Shown here in pieces: positions 33,820-42,680 of a stretch of 64,000 nucleotides of DNA. The translations under genes and the position numbers were made by a program. How positions within the stretch are numbered: position 1 is the stretch's first letter; the number at the start of each line of letters is the position of its first letter. The DNA lies in the NCBI GenBank assembly GCA_910589075.1, contig CAJUSK010000034.1, forward strand, positions 124,001 through 188,000, in the 5' to 3' direction. The notes beneath the pieces are model-generated. The model worked only from the letters and a program-made list of their open reading frames with translations. It made no database searches and was not told the DNA's origin. This DNA is from an uncultured Lachnospiraceae bacterium (GTDB lineage Bacteria; Bacillota; Clostridia; Lachnospirales; Lachnospiraceae).

Positions 33820-34713
33820 ATGCGTGAGACAGAAATGAAACAGGTGTTGCAGAAGGCAGAGGTATTGATTGAGGCACTGCCTTATATTCAGAAATTTAAC
33901 CGGAAAATCATCGTTGTCAAATACGGCGGAAGTGCCATGAGCAATGAGGAATTGCAAGAAAATGTTATTAAGGATGTGACACTTTTGAAGCTGGTAGGCT
34001 TTAAACCTATTATTGTCCATGGCGGCGGCAAGGAAATCAGCCGCTGGGTGGGAAAAGTGGGAAAAGAAGCGCAGTTTGTAAACGGTCTGCGGGTGACAGA
34101 CGATGAGACCATGGAGATTGCCGAGATGGTGCTGTCCAGAGTGAACAAACATCTGGTGACGATGGTACAGGGGCTGGGTGTGAAGGCTGTGGGCGTCAGC
34201 GGTAAGGACGGCGGTCTTCTGACAGTGGAAAAGAAGTATGCGGACGGACAGGATATCGGTTATGTGGGGGAAGTGACACAGGTGAATCCCAAACTTCTCT
34301 TTGATCTGCTGGAGAAGGATTTTCTGCCCATTGTGGCGCCAATCGGATTGGATGAGAAGTTTCAGACCTATAATATCAATGCGGACGACGCGGCCTGCGC
34401 CATTGCCAAGGCGGTCAATGCGCAGAAACTGGCTTTTCTGACGGATATTGAGGGATTATATAAAGATATAAATGACAAGTCCACCTTTATTTCCCGGCTG
34501 ACAGTGTCCCAGGCGGCGCAGCTTATGGAGGACGGCCTCATTGGCGGCGGTATGCTGCCTAAGCTGAGTAACTGTATTTCTGCCATACGCAACGGGGTAA
34601 ACCGGGTGCATATACTGGATGGCCGGATTGCTCATTGTCTGCTACTGGAGATTTTTACCAACCACGGCATTGGTACGGCCATTATTCTGGATGAGGAAGG
34701 TGAATCGTTATGA
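33820..34713 (+). CDS. argB: Acetylglutamate kinase
   Basis: Phosphorylates N-acetylglutamate. IIVVKYGGSAM is the ATP-site start, IIVHGGGKEIS the substrate glycine loop, and GVSGKDGGLL, NINADDAACAIAKA and LIGGGMLPKL complete the amino-acid kinase fold. 297 residues with an N-terminal helix of the type seen in arginine-inhibited hexameric forms. ATG 33820 has only a distant GGGGAG site. The stop overlaps argD by ATGA. Confidence 0.97.
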   Translation: MRETEMKQVLQKAEVLIEALPYIQKFNRKIIVVKYGGSAMSNEELQENVIKDVTLLKLVGFKPIIVHGGGKEISRWVGKVGKEAQFVNGLRVTDDETMEIAEMVLSRVNKHLVTMVQGLGVKAVGVSGKDGGLLTVEKKYADGQDIGYVGEVTQVNPKLLFDLLEKDFLPIVAPIGLDEKFQTYNINADDAACAIAKAVNAQKLAFLTDIEGLYKDINDKSTFISRLTVSQAAQLMEDGLIGGGMLPKLSNCISAIRNGVNRVHILDGRIAHCLLLEIFTNHGIGTAIILDEEGESL

Positions 34714-35891
34714 TGAAAGAAGTGATTGCAGAGGCGGAAGCTGCGTTGCTGCATACGTATAACAGATATCAGATTGTGCTGGAGCGGGGCGAAGGCGTGT
34801 ATCTGTACGACCTGGAAGGGAAGAAATACCTGGACTTTGCCTCTGGTATCGGCGTATTTGCCCTGGGGTATCATTACGGAGATTTTGATGACACACTGAA
34901 AGGGCAGATTGACAAGCTGCTCCATACATCCAACTATTATTATAACAGGCCGGCGATGGAAGCGGCCGGGAAACTCAAACGTATATCCGGTATGGACCGG
35001 GTGTTTTTTACCAACAGCGGCGCGGAAGCGGTGGAAGGTGCCATTAAGACAGCCAGAAAGTATGCGTATCTGAAGGACGGGCGGACGGATCATGAAATCA
35101 TCGCCATGGAACATTCGTTCCACGGACGCACCATGGGTGCCCTTTCCGTAACAGGCACGCCCAAATACCGGGAGGCTTTTGAACCGATGATCGGCCATAT
35201 ACGCTTTGCGGGCATGAATGATCCGGACAGTGTAATCGCGCAGATGAACGACAGAACCTGTGCAGTGATACTGGAAACGGTCCAGGGAGAAGGGGGGATT
35301 TATCCTGCGGAAAAAGCCTTTCTTCAGGAAATACGCCGTGTTTGCGATGAGCGGGATATACTGTTGATACTGGATGAAATACAGTGCGGCATGGGGCGTA
35401 CCGGTTCGTATTTTGCATGGCAGGCGCTGGGTGTGAAACCGGATATCATGACTACGGCCAAGGCGTTGGGCGGCGGTGTGCCGGTGGGGGCGTTTTTGAT
35501 GACAGGAGCGGTGGGCGCCCATTCTCTGGAAGCCGGGGATCATGGAACCACCTATGGGGGCAATCCTTTTGCCGGGGCGGCGGTGTCCAGGATGATTGAT
35601 TTATATGAAGAGAACCATATTCTGGAGCATGTGCGGGAAATCACGGTTTATCTGGAACAGAAACTGGATGAACTGGTGGGCCGGCATGACAGAATCCGGC
35701 AGCGGCGTGGCAGCGGGCTGATGCAGGGACTGGCGTGTGATGAGCCGGTGGGGGATGTGATTGCAAAAGCGCTGGAGCGGGGGCTGATTCTGATCAATGC
35801 AGGACCATCTGTACTCCGGTTCCTGCCGCCACTGGTAATTGAGCGGAAACATGTGGATGAGATGGTGGAAATACTGGAGGAATGCCTGTGA
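34710..35891 (+). CDS. argD: Acetylornithine aminotransferase
   Basis: A PLP enzyme that converts acetylglutamate semialdehyde to acetylornithine. FFTNSGAEAVEGAIK, HSFHGRTMGALS, LDEIQCGMGRTG and TTAKALGGGVPVGAF with the cofactor Lys251 are present in 393 residues. It is translationally coupled to argB, and its stop overlaps the GTG start of a secreted binding protein. Carbamoyltransferase (argF) and argH are not in the window. Confidence 0.96.
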   Translation: MMKEVIAEAEAALLHTYNRYQIVLERGEGVYLYDLEGKKYLDFASGIGVFALGYHYGDFDDTLKGQIDKLLHTSNYYYNRPAMEAAGKLKRISGMDRVFFTNSGAEAVEGAIKTARKYAYLKDGRTDHEIIAMEHSFHGRTMGALSVTGTPKYREAFEPMIGHIRFAGMNDPDSVIAQMNDRTCAVILETVQGEGGIYPAEKAFLQEIRRVCDERDILLILDEIQCGMGRTGSYFAWQALGVKPDIMTTAKALGGGVPVGAFLMTGAVGAHSLEAGDHGTTYGGNPFAGAAVSRMIDLYEENHILEHVREITVYLEQKLDELVGRHDRIRQRRGSGLMQGLACDEPVGDVIAKALERGLILINAGPSVLRFLPPLVIERKHVDEMVEILEECL

Positions 35892-37159
35892 TTAAAAAAC
35901 TCACTTCCCTGTTTTGTATTGTCCTGTTGCTGGCCGGCGCGGCGGTTGCTTCCGGGGTGATACCGCCAAAGGAGGAACACAGACAGCAGGAAACGGTGTT
36001 TGCCTCCGGAGATACGCTGTATTTCTGGTATACAGATGACTCTCTGACGGAGTATCTCACAAATGTGTCGGCTTCTTATTATGAGGAGAGCGGCAATCAT
36101 GTAATACCGGTGCTGCAGTCGGGGCTTGAATATCTGGAGACGATCAATACGCTTTCTGTGCATCCCACGGAAGACTCCCCTCCGATGCCGGATTTGTATG
36201 TGATCAGCAATGACAGTCTGGAAAAGGCATATCTGGCCGGACTGGCTGCGGAAATCGACGATGGGGGCAATGTATGCAATACCGATACCTTTCCCCAGAC
36301 GGCACTGGACGCGGTGACCTATCAGGAAAAATATGTGGCCTATCCCTTTTATTATGAGACAAGCGCCTTTCTGTACAATAAGACCTATATGGAAGAAGGA
36401 GAACACCAGGTTCCCCGTACCATTGACGATATTCTTGCTTTTGCGGAGACATATGATGCGCCTGAGCAAGTGGAAGCGGTGTTTAAATGGGTGGTATCCG
36501 ATATTTTTTATAACTACTATTTTACCGGTAATTATATGGTGGTGGGCGGGGAAGCCGGGGATGATCCCGGTCAGATTGATATAGATAATGATAAAACACG
36601 GGAATGTCTGATGATTTATCAGAATCTGAATCAGTTTTTTTCCATTGACACAAAGGAAGTTACCTATGACACGGTACTACAGGATTTTATAGACGGCAAG
36701 ATTGTGATGACTGTGGCGACCACCGGTGCAGTGGCCAGACTGGAAGAGGCGAAGGCATCCGGCGCGTTTCCCTATGAATACGGAATCACCGTTATGCCCG
36801 ATCTGACAGCTTCCCTCAAGGGGAGAAGTCTGTCTGTAACCAATGGCATTGTGATCAACGGATATTCGGAGAAAGCGGAAATTGCCAATGATTTTGTCAT
36901 CTTCCTGACGAAAAACCATGCGGAAGGACTGTACGATCACACAGGTAAAATCGCTTCCCGTTACGGTATACAGTATGAAAACCGGAATGTGGCCGAATTT
37001 ATGGATGAATACGAAAATTCCATTTCCATGCCCAAACTGCTTGGAACCGGCAACTATTGGGTACAGCTTGAAATTTGTTTTTCCCGCGCCTGGAAAGGGG
37101 AAAATGTGGAAGAACTTTTGTCAGAACTGGCTGCGCAAATCAAAAGACAGATTGTATAA
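35888..37159 (+). CDS. Extracellular solute-binding protein (ABC type), non-lipidated
   Basis: A 423-residue exported protein with a hydrophobic signal (KKLTSLFCIVLLLAGAAVASG) but no lipobox cysteine near the cleavage site. It shows the family-1 sugar-binding pattern: DLYVISNDS, YPFYYETSAFLYNK, PRTIDDILAFAETY, and a later IVMTVATTGAVARLEEAKASG. GTG 35888 overlaps the argD stop and has GGAGG at proper spacing; ATG 35882 sits too close. No ABC permease or ATPase is adjacent, so it is an orphan. A long-stem terminator follows. Confidence 0.8.
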   Translation: MIKKLTSLFCIVLLLAGAAVASGVIPPKEEHRQQETVFASGDTLYFWYTDDSLTEYLTNVSASYYEESGNHVIPVLQSGLEYLETINTLSVHPTEDSPPMPDLYVISNDSLEKAYLAGLAAEIDDGGNVCNTDTFPQTALDAVTYQEKYVAYPFYYETSAFLYNKTYMEEGEHQVPRTIDDILAFAETYDAPEQVEAVFKWVVSDIFYNYYFTGNYMVVGGEAGDDPGQIDIDNDKTRECLMIYQNLNQFFSIDTKEVTYDTVLQDFIDGKIVMTVATTGAVARLEEAKASGAFPYEYGITVMPDLTASLKGRSLSVTNGIVINGYSEKAEIANDFVIFLTKNHAEGLYDHTGKIASRYGIQYENRNVAEFMDEYENSISMPKLLGTGNYWVQLEICFSRAWKGENVEELLSELAAQIKRQIV

Positions 37160-37167
37160 GAGAGCAG

Positions 37168-37236
37168 AATGCATGAATGCGCCCCAGGGCTCGTGGAGTT
37201 GTCCATGGCCTGGCAGCGCATTTATGCATTTCTTTT
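37168..37236 (+). terminator. Intrinsic terminator after the solute-binding protein
   Basis: AATGCATGAATGCGC at 37168-37182 pairs fully (one G-U) with GCGCATTTATGCATT at 37216-37230, with an inner CCAGG/CCTGG, then TCTTTTATTC. Repeat A follows at once. Confidence 0.8.
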
Positions 37237-37280
37237 ATTCATGACAATAGGTTTGCTGGCGAAACCTGCAATCTATTGTT
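37235..37280. repeat. Dispersed hairpin repeat A, single variant unit
   Basis: TTCATGACAATAGG, core TTTGCTGGCGAAACC, TGCAATCTATTG. Differs at one base from the unit at 52281-52320. Confidence 0.8.
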
Positions 37281-37390
37281 TCACAGGAAAGTGCGGAAAC
37301 AAAAGAGATGCGCAGCTTCGTGCGCGGAACAAAAGCTGTGCTTTTCAGAAAATTTGGACGCGAGAGTGTGCGAAGCGCACTTTTGTTCGA
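37274..37390. repeat. Dispersed hairpin repeat B, copy 3
   Basis: CACAGGAAAGTGCGGAAAC, then GAGATGCGCAGCTTCGTGCG, GAACAAAAGCTGTGCTTTTC and a GTGCG-AAG-CGCAC hairpin before TTTTGTTC. It ends 8 bp from the stop of the YHYH gene. Confidence 0.85.
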
Positions 37391-37397
37391 GAGATAA

Positions 37398-38069
37398 TTA
37401 CCCGTTTGTGAGACAATAGTATGTATAATACTGTGGCAGATTGTCCCCGAACATAGCGGCCAGTTCAGGATTGGCATCCCGATAGGTCCAAACATTGAAA
37501 GCGGCGTTGCCCTGCCTTCCTTCCTGCATGCCCGCAGTGAGGAAGTGCTGCAACAGAAGCGCCGTATCCGTTCCATAGAGGGCGGCCACATCCGGATTGG
37601 CTGCCGCATAAAAAGCTGCATCGAATACAGGCGTATAGTCCACTGACGAAAGGGCCGGCTGCGTGGCAGAGCCAGGCTGCGGAACTGTTGGCTGGATGGT
37701 AAGCGCAGGCTGTGGAACCACCGGCTGTATGGTAATCAGATCCGGCTGCGGGATAACTGGCTGTATGTCCACAGGAGCCGGCAATGGCGTGATCGGCTGT
37801 ACCTCCGTAAGTTCCGGCGTCACAGGCACAGTTGTCTCATAGGGGCAGACACCGCCGTCATGGAGATGTGCGGGGTAGCCGTGATGATAATGATAAGAAC
37901 CCAGCCCGCTTTTGTTTTTGTAATCATGATGCCCGCCATAGCTGTCTGTCCTTCCGGAATGGGCAGAGACGGTCAGTTCTGTTTCCGGTCCCATAAAGAC
38001 GGAAACAGAAAGAAACAGTGCCAGCCCACAGGCGGCCAGATGTTTCAGATACTGTTTTGTAAGTTGCAT
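37398..38069 (-). CDS. Exported YHYH-domain protein
   Basis: A 223-residue secreted protein. After a signal peptide (about 1-35) comes GHHDYKNKSGLGSYHYHHG and HLHDGGVCPY, the YHYH domain pattern, whose role is unknown but whose His cluster suggests metal binding. A Pro/Gln/Val/Ile-rich linker leads to two copies of a short repeat (FDAAFYAAANPDVAALYG and FNVWTYRDANPELAAMFG). The ending YYTYYCLTNG looks abrupt, and repeat B lies just beyond it, so the 3' end may be altered. Start 38069 follows AAGGGGG. Confidence 0.8.
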   Translation of the reverse strand: MQLTKQYLKHLAACGLALFLSVSVFMGPETELTVSAHSGRTDSYGGHHDYKNKSGLGSYHYHHGYPAHLHDGGVCPYETTVPVTPELTEVQPITPLPAPVDIQPVIPQPDLITIQPVVPQPALTIQPTVPQPGSATQPALSSVDYTPVFDAAFYAAANPDVAALYGTDTALLLQHFLTAGMQEGRQGNAAFNVWTYRDANPELAAMFGDNLPQYYTYYCLTNG

Positions 38070-38568
38070 GTGCATTCCCCCTTGTTGTGAAAGTATTCAG
38101 ACTGTCGGCCCGAAAGTTCACATATATCACGTATTTTGTACATGGGTCTTATGCGTTCTTTACATTTTTTGCGCCGCCAGTTTTACAGGAACCCCCGCTT
38201 TTATTCATGACACAATAGAAAGTTCGCAAAGTGTGGATTCGATTGTTCGTGACAATAGAAAACCCGCGAAGCGTGGATTCTATTGCTTATGGCATTGACA
38301 GAGTGTTTGCAAAGCAGACAACCCGGACAAGCAGGTTTTCCCGTAAAAATTTTACCATATTTTTCCGGGCAGTAAAAGAGAGGAACGCTCATTCCAGACG
38401 ATGATTTGATAGAATGTGCGCCGATTGTCCGTTCCCGCCTGAAAACTTCCTTTCCATACCCTTTCTTTTGCAGGATGAAAACCCCTCTGTACACAGTCCC
38501 GATTTGGTAGTAAAATAATGCGTATGGACAATCAAACGTCCCAAAATAAAAAACAGGAGAAAAACAGT
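38070..38568. other. Non-coding gap between the YHYH gene and glf
   Basis: About 500 bp without a supportable gene. It contains three repeat A units (38202-38320). No clear promoter was found for either divergent gene. Confidence 0.5.
38202..38320. repeat. Dispersed hairpin repeat A, three tandem units
   Basis: TTCATGACACAATAGAAAG, core TTCGCAAAGTGTG, GATTCGATTG; then TTCGTGACAATAGAAAAC, core CCGCGAAGCGTG, GATTCTATTG; then a weaker third unit with TTTGCAAAGCAG. Period about 41 bp. Confidence 0.8.
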
Positions 38569-39687
38569 ATGTCATATGATTATCTGGTAGTAGGCGCCGG
38601 ACTGTTCGGCGCCATATTTGCATATGAAGCAGGAAAAAAAGGAAAGAAAGTGCTGGTAGTGGACAGGCGTTCCCATGTGGGCGGCAATATATATACAAAA
38701 GAAACCGCCGGCATTCATGTGCACGAATACGGCGCCCATATTTTCCATACATCCAATGAGGAAGTCTGGCGGTATATCAATCAGTTTGCAGTATTTAACC
38801 GTTATACCAATGCGCCCGTGGCACGGTACAAAGAGGAATTGTACAATATGCCCTTTAATATGAATACATTCCATGCCATATGGGGTGTGCGGACACCGCA
38901 GGAAGCCAGAGAAAAGATTGAGGCACAGATTCGGGAAGCGGGCATCGGGACACCCCGCAATCTGGAAGAACAGGCCATCAGCCTGGTTGGCAGGGACATC
39001 TATGAAAAGCTGGTAAAGGGTTATACGGAAAAGCAATGGGGAAAACGGGCCACAGAGCTGCCGGCTTTTATTATCAAAAGACTGCCGGTGCGTTTTGTGT
39101 ATGACAACAATTATTTCAACGATATATACCAGGGCATTCCCATCGGAGGCTATACACAGATCATTGAAAAAATGCTGGCGTCGGATACCATTGAAGTGCG
39201 TCTGAACACGGATTTCCTGGAAGAGCGGGAGGCACTTAGCGCTTTGGCTGACCGCATCGTCTATACGGGCATGATTGATGCGTATTATGATTACTGTTTC
39301 GGCGAACTGGAATATCGCAGCCTGCGTTTTGAGACGGAAGTGCTGGATGTGGAGAATTATCAGGGCAATGCGGTTGTGAACTATACGGAATATGAGGTGC
39401 CTTATACCAGAATTATCGAGCATAAGCATTTTGAATTTCAGTGCCAGGCGGGAGATGTAAACCCCAAAACGGTCATTACAAAAGAATATCCTCATGTATG
39501 GAAGCACGGGGATGAACCTTATTATCCTTTGAATGATGAGAAAAACAATGGTATGTATGAACAATACCGCGCCAGGGCGCAGCAGGAGAAGCGGGTGATT
39601 TTTGGCGGCAGACTGGGTATGTACCGGTATTATGATATGCACCAGGTTGTGGAGGCGGCCCTTTCCTGTGTGAAAAGCAACCTGTAG
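38569..39687 (+). CDS. glf: UDP-galactopyranose mutase
   Basis: A flavoenzyme that turns UDP-galactopyranose into UDP-galactofuranose for surface glycans. 372 residues: the FAD-binding YLVVGAGLFGAIFAYEA, VVDRRSHVGGN, EYGAHIFHTSN with the conserved His loop, and EKQWGKRATELPAF. ATG 38569 follows CAGGAG. No galactofuranosyltransferase or other glycan genes are adjacent, so it stands alone here. Confidence 0.97.
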   Translation: MSYDYLVVGAGLFGAIFAYEAGKKGKKVLVVDRRSHVGGNIYTKETAGIHVHEYGAHIFHTSNEEVWRYINQFAVFNRYTNAPVARYKEELYNMPFNMNTFHAIWGVRTPQEAREKIEAQIREAGIGTPRNLEEQAISLVGRDIYEKLVKGYTEKQWGKRATELPAFIIKRLPVRFVYDNNYFNDIYQGIPIGGYTQIIEKMLASDTIEVRLNTDFLEEREALSALADRIVYTGMIDAYYDYCFGELEYRSLRFETEVLDVENYQGNAVVNYTEYEVPYTRIIEHKHFEFQCQAGDVNPKTVITKEYPHVWKHGDEPYYPLNDEKNNGMYEQYRARAQQEKRVIFGGRLGMYRYYDMHQVVEAALSCVKSNL

Positions 39688-39854
39688 GGAATCCCGCAAA
39701 TCTGCTGCGGGGACGGCGTGATGCATGGGTGTGGGTTTCCTGTAGAGACGATTGTATACAGAATGTGGGGAACGCGTTTCGCCGCGGGTAGAGAATGTGC
39801 GGGAAACGCGTCCTTTGTGTCCGCCGTTTTGAACAGGCATTGCAGGCCCGGCTT

Positions 39855-41132
39855 TTACAGCAGGCTGTTCAGATCTTCGTAGAAGGTCGGATAGGAGATC
39901 CGGACACAGTCCTGATCGGGAATGACGGTTTCCCCTTCTGCCAGCAGGGAGGCAACTGCGAAACTCATGGCGATGCGGTGATCTCCGCGGACATCCAGAG
40001 ACGCCCCATGGAGAGGACGGCCTCCGCGGATGATCATACCATCGTCGGTTGCTTCGATGTCGCAGCCCATGGCCTGCAGATTCCGGGTCACGACATCTAT
40101 CCGGTTGGATTCCTTTACTTTGAGTTCGGCGGCGTCGCGGATGACGGTAGTGCCCTGGGCAAAAGCCGCCATAACGGCAATGACAGGCAGTTCGTCAATC
40201 AGTGTGGGAATGATGGCGCCGCCGATTTCAGTGCCGTGCAGGGAAGCGGAGCGGATCAGAATGTCTGCGGAAGTTTCCCCATCGCCGGTGCAGACATGTT
40301 CCAGTGTGATGTCAGCGCCCATGTCCCTGGCAACTCTCAGGATGCCGTCTCTGGTGGGATTGATCCCCACATGTTTCATGTAGATTTCCGAACCGGGGAC
40401 AATGGACCCGGCAGCAATAAAATAGGCTGCGGAGGAAATATCTCCCGGCACATGGATTTTTTGGGCAGTGAGAGGACGGCCGGGCCGGATGATGGCCGTC
40501 GTATCTTCTGTGGTGACATCAGCGCCAAACTGTTTCAGCATCAGTTCGGAATGGTTTCTGCTGATATGGGGTTCTGTCACACTGGTTATGCCGTCCGCAT
40601 ACAGACCTGCCAGGAGAATGGCGGATTTTACCTGTGCGGAAGCCACCTTTGTGGTATATTGCATGCCATGGAGGGGGGCGCCTTCGATGAACAGCGGCGC
40701 ACAGCCATTTCCACGTTCGCTTGTAATCCTGGCTCCCATTTGGGACAGGGGATCTATAATGCGGCCCATAGGGCGAGTCTGTATGGAAGCGTCTCCGGTG
40801 AGCCGGGTGTTAAAATGCTGGGCGGCCAGAATCCCGGAAATGAGCCGTGTGGTGGTGCCGCTGTTTCCCGTATCCAGTGTGGCCGCAGGTGGCTGCAGGC
40901 CATACAGTCCGTTCCCGTGGACGGTGACGCAGCCCTGATCCTGTAGTTGGATGGATATGCCCAGCTTCCGAAAACAGTCGATTGTGGACAGACAGTCGGC
41001 GCCCTCCAGGAAATTGGTGATTTCGGAAGTACCTTCTGCCAGGGATGCAAACATAATGCTCCGATGGGAAATGGATTTGTCTCCGGGAACGGTCACGGTT
41101 CCCCGGAGCCCGGTTTTTGCTGGGTGTTTCAT
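39855..41132 (-). CDS. aroA: 3-phosphoshikimate 1-carboxyvinyltransferase (EPSP synthase)
   Basis: Adds enolpyruvate to shikimate-3-phosphate. GDKSISHRSIMFASL binds substrate, TGNSGTTTRLISG holds the conserved Gly-Asn-Ser-Gly region, and DELPVIAVMAAFAQG and GDHRIAMSFAV complete the active site. 425 residues. It starts 20 bp after tyrA on the same strand, so the two form a small aromatic operon separate from aroE/K/Q. Confidence 0.97.
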   Translation of the reverse strand: MKHPAKTGLRGTVTVPGDKSISHRSIMFASLAEGTSEITNFLEGADCLSTIDCFRKLGISIQLQDQGCVTVHGNGLYGLQPPAATLDTGNSGTTTRLISGILAAQHFNTRLTGDASIQTRPMGRIIDPLSQMGARITSERGNGCAPLFIEGAPLHGMQYTTKVASAQVKSAILLAGLYADGITSVTEPHISRNHSELMLKQFGADVTTEDTTAIIRPGRPLTAQKIHVPGDISSAAYFIAAGSIVPGSEIYMKHVGINPTRDGILRVARDMGADITLEHVCTGDGETSADILIRSASLHGTEIGGAIIPTLIDELPVIAVMAAFAQGTTVIRDAAELKVKESNRIDVVTRNLQAMGCDIEATDDGMIIRGGRPLHGASLDVRGDHRIAMSFAVASLLAEGETVIPDQDCVRISYPTFYEDLNSLL

Positions 41133-41152
41133 TCGTATGTTTCCTTTCCTGT

Positions 41153-42253
41153 TTACTTTTTTTCATGTATGGCATATCCTTTGCCGCTCAGTATGGATGT
41201 GGCGTTCTGCATGCTTTTCTCTTCATAAAATTCAATGCCCAGCACACCTTCTTCCAACTCGCGGTTATGGGCGATGCCTATATTTTTGATACTGATGCCG
41301 TTCAGAGCCAGGATGGTGGCAATGGCGGCCAGTGCGCCCGGTTCATCGGCAATGTCGATCTGGATGGAGAATACCTTTTTGATGGGGCCGCTGGAGGCTT
41401 CGATAAAGGAATCCCGGTAGCGGCGGGCACTGTCAAAAAAGCCATAGATCTCTGCTTTGGCACTTTCATCGATCTGTTGCCGGATTGTTTGGAGGGTATC
41501 AATATATCCTCCCAGAAGCGCGGATATATTTTCCCGGTTGGACAGGCATATCTGCTGCCACATGTCGGGAGAAGAAGAAGCGATACGGGTAATGTCCTTA
41601 AAGCCTCCGGCGGCAATCATTTTCATAATCCCTTCTTTTGAATCGGAATCTTTTACATAATTGACCAGTGAAGAGGCGATGACATGGGGCAGATGACTGA
41701 CTGCCGCGGTCACATAATCATGGGTGTCAAAAGGCAGTACCAGCGGGAGAGCGCCCATGGAAGAAACCAGTTCCCGGTACAGCTGCAGTTTTTCATCCGA
41801 AACGGATGAAGTGGGAGTCAGGATATAATAAGCGTTTTCCAGAAGCTGGGCCTTGGAGTTGGCATAACCGCAGCGTTCGCTGCCTGCCATGGGATGTCCG
41901 CCAATAAACAGATGTTCCAGCCCCAGGGCGCTAACCTGCCTGTGGATACCGGTTTTTACACTTCCCACATCGGTAAGGATACAGTCTTTTGGAAGAAAGG
42001 CGGCAATTTGCCGCAAATTTTCATCATTGTGGGATACGGGCGCGCATAAAAACAGGATGTCGCATTCTGCCAGTGTTTCATCGGGCAGGGGAGAAATGCT
42101 GTCCGCAATCCCTTCCTTTTTTGCCAGCAGAAGGGTGTCCTGATTCTTATCACAGGCATGGACGGTAATATTGTTTCGTTTTTCTTTCAGCGCTTTGGCA
42201 ATGGAACCGCCGATCAGGCCGAGGCCGATAAAGCCGCAGGTAATCTGTTTCAT
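41153..42253 (-). CDS. tyrA: Prephenate dehydrogenase with C-terminal ACT domain
   Basis: Oxidatively decarboxylates prephenate toward tyrosine using NAD(P). The Rossmann start is GFIGLGLIGGSIAKAL, followed by DVGSVKTGI and GGHPMAGSERCG, which carry catalytic and substrate residues. Residues about 295-366 (IQIDIADEPGALAAIATIL onward) are an ACT domain, the usual site of tyrosine feedback. 366 residues. Start 42253 follows AAAGGATTT. Three repeat A hairpins lie 37-149 bp upstream. Confidence 0.95.
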   Translation of the reverse strand: MKQITCGFIGLGLIGGSIAKALKEKRNNITVHACDKNQDTLLLAKKEGIADSISPLPDETLAECDILFLCAPVSHNDENLRQIAAFLPKDCILTDVGSVKTGIHRQVSALGLEHLFIGGHPMAGSERCGYANSKAQLLENAYYILTPTSSVSDEKLQLYRELVSSMGALPLVLPFDTHDYVTAAVSHLPHVIASSLVNYVKDSDSKEGIMKMIAAGGFKDITRIASSSPDMWQQICLSNRENISALLGGYIDTLQTIRQQIDESAKAEIYGFFDSARRYRDSFIEASSGPIKKVFSIQIDIADEPGALAAIATILALNGISIKNIGIAHNRELEEGVLGIEFYEEKSMQNATSILSGKGYAIHEKK

Positions 42254-42289
42254 GGTAAAATCCTTTCTGCCTGTTTGCATGTATGATAA

Positions 42290-42402
42290 TAAAAAGTTCG
42301 CGGAGCGTGCTTTCTATTGTATATGACAAATAGAAAGTTTGCAGAGCATGCTTTCTATTGTATATGACAAATAGAAAGTCTGCAGAGCGTGCTTTCTATT
42401 GT
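42290..42402. repeat. Dispersed hairpin repeat A, three tandem units
   Basis: Two near-identical units at 42326-42361 and 42367-42402 (41-bp period) read ACAAATAGAAAG, core TTTGCAGAGCATG, CTTTCTATTGT. A partial first unit ends at 42320. The AATAGAAAG / CTTTCTATT arms give a 9-bp stem. Confidence 0.9.
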
Positions 42403-42680
42403 ATATTATCCATTGTACATAGGAACCATCAACAATATAGCACGCTGACGTATGAAAGTCAATGAAACCAGATTCCGGGACTGTCTCCGGTTCCGTGCAG
42501 CAGGTGCATCTCATCGGTTAAACAGGAACGCGCCATCACAGAAAACTGTTGAATTTGTGCAAAATAACTTGTAATTACCGGTGGAATTTAGTAGAATATC
42601 CACATGGGGAATGTGAAAGGTCAGAATTCCTGTCAATCTTGGCAGATACCCAAAACAGCATAAATTGGAGGGAATTTAAT
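42403..42680. other. Gap upstream of the EF-G-like gene
   Basis: No gene is seen. A possible promoter is TTGAAT (42549-42554), 17-bp spacer, TAATTA (42572-42577), and GGAGGG precedes the start at 42681. Nothing else was recognised. Confidence 0.45.

Noticed and set aside
39753..39760. TGTATACA between glf and aroA as a GntR site
   Set aside because: It lies between convergent 3' ends, with no flanking match beyond the 8-mer; chance is sufficient.
38572..39840. Minus-strand open frame of about 420 residues opposite glf
   Set aside because: glf is clear on the plus strand, and the antisense frame has no family features or start signal.
39795..40946. Plus-strand open frame opposite aroA
   Set aside because: aroA is unmistakable on the minus strand; the antisense frame has shadow composition.
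26695..42402. Tandem 40-41-bp hairpin units resemble a small CRISPR array
   Set aside because: The units are contiguous with no unique spacers, occur in many loci, and no cas genes are present.
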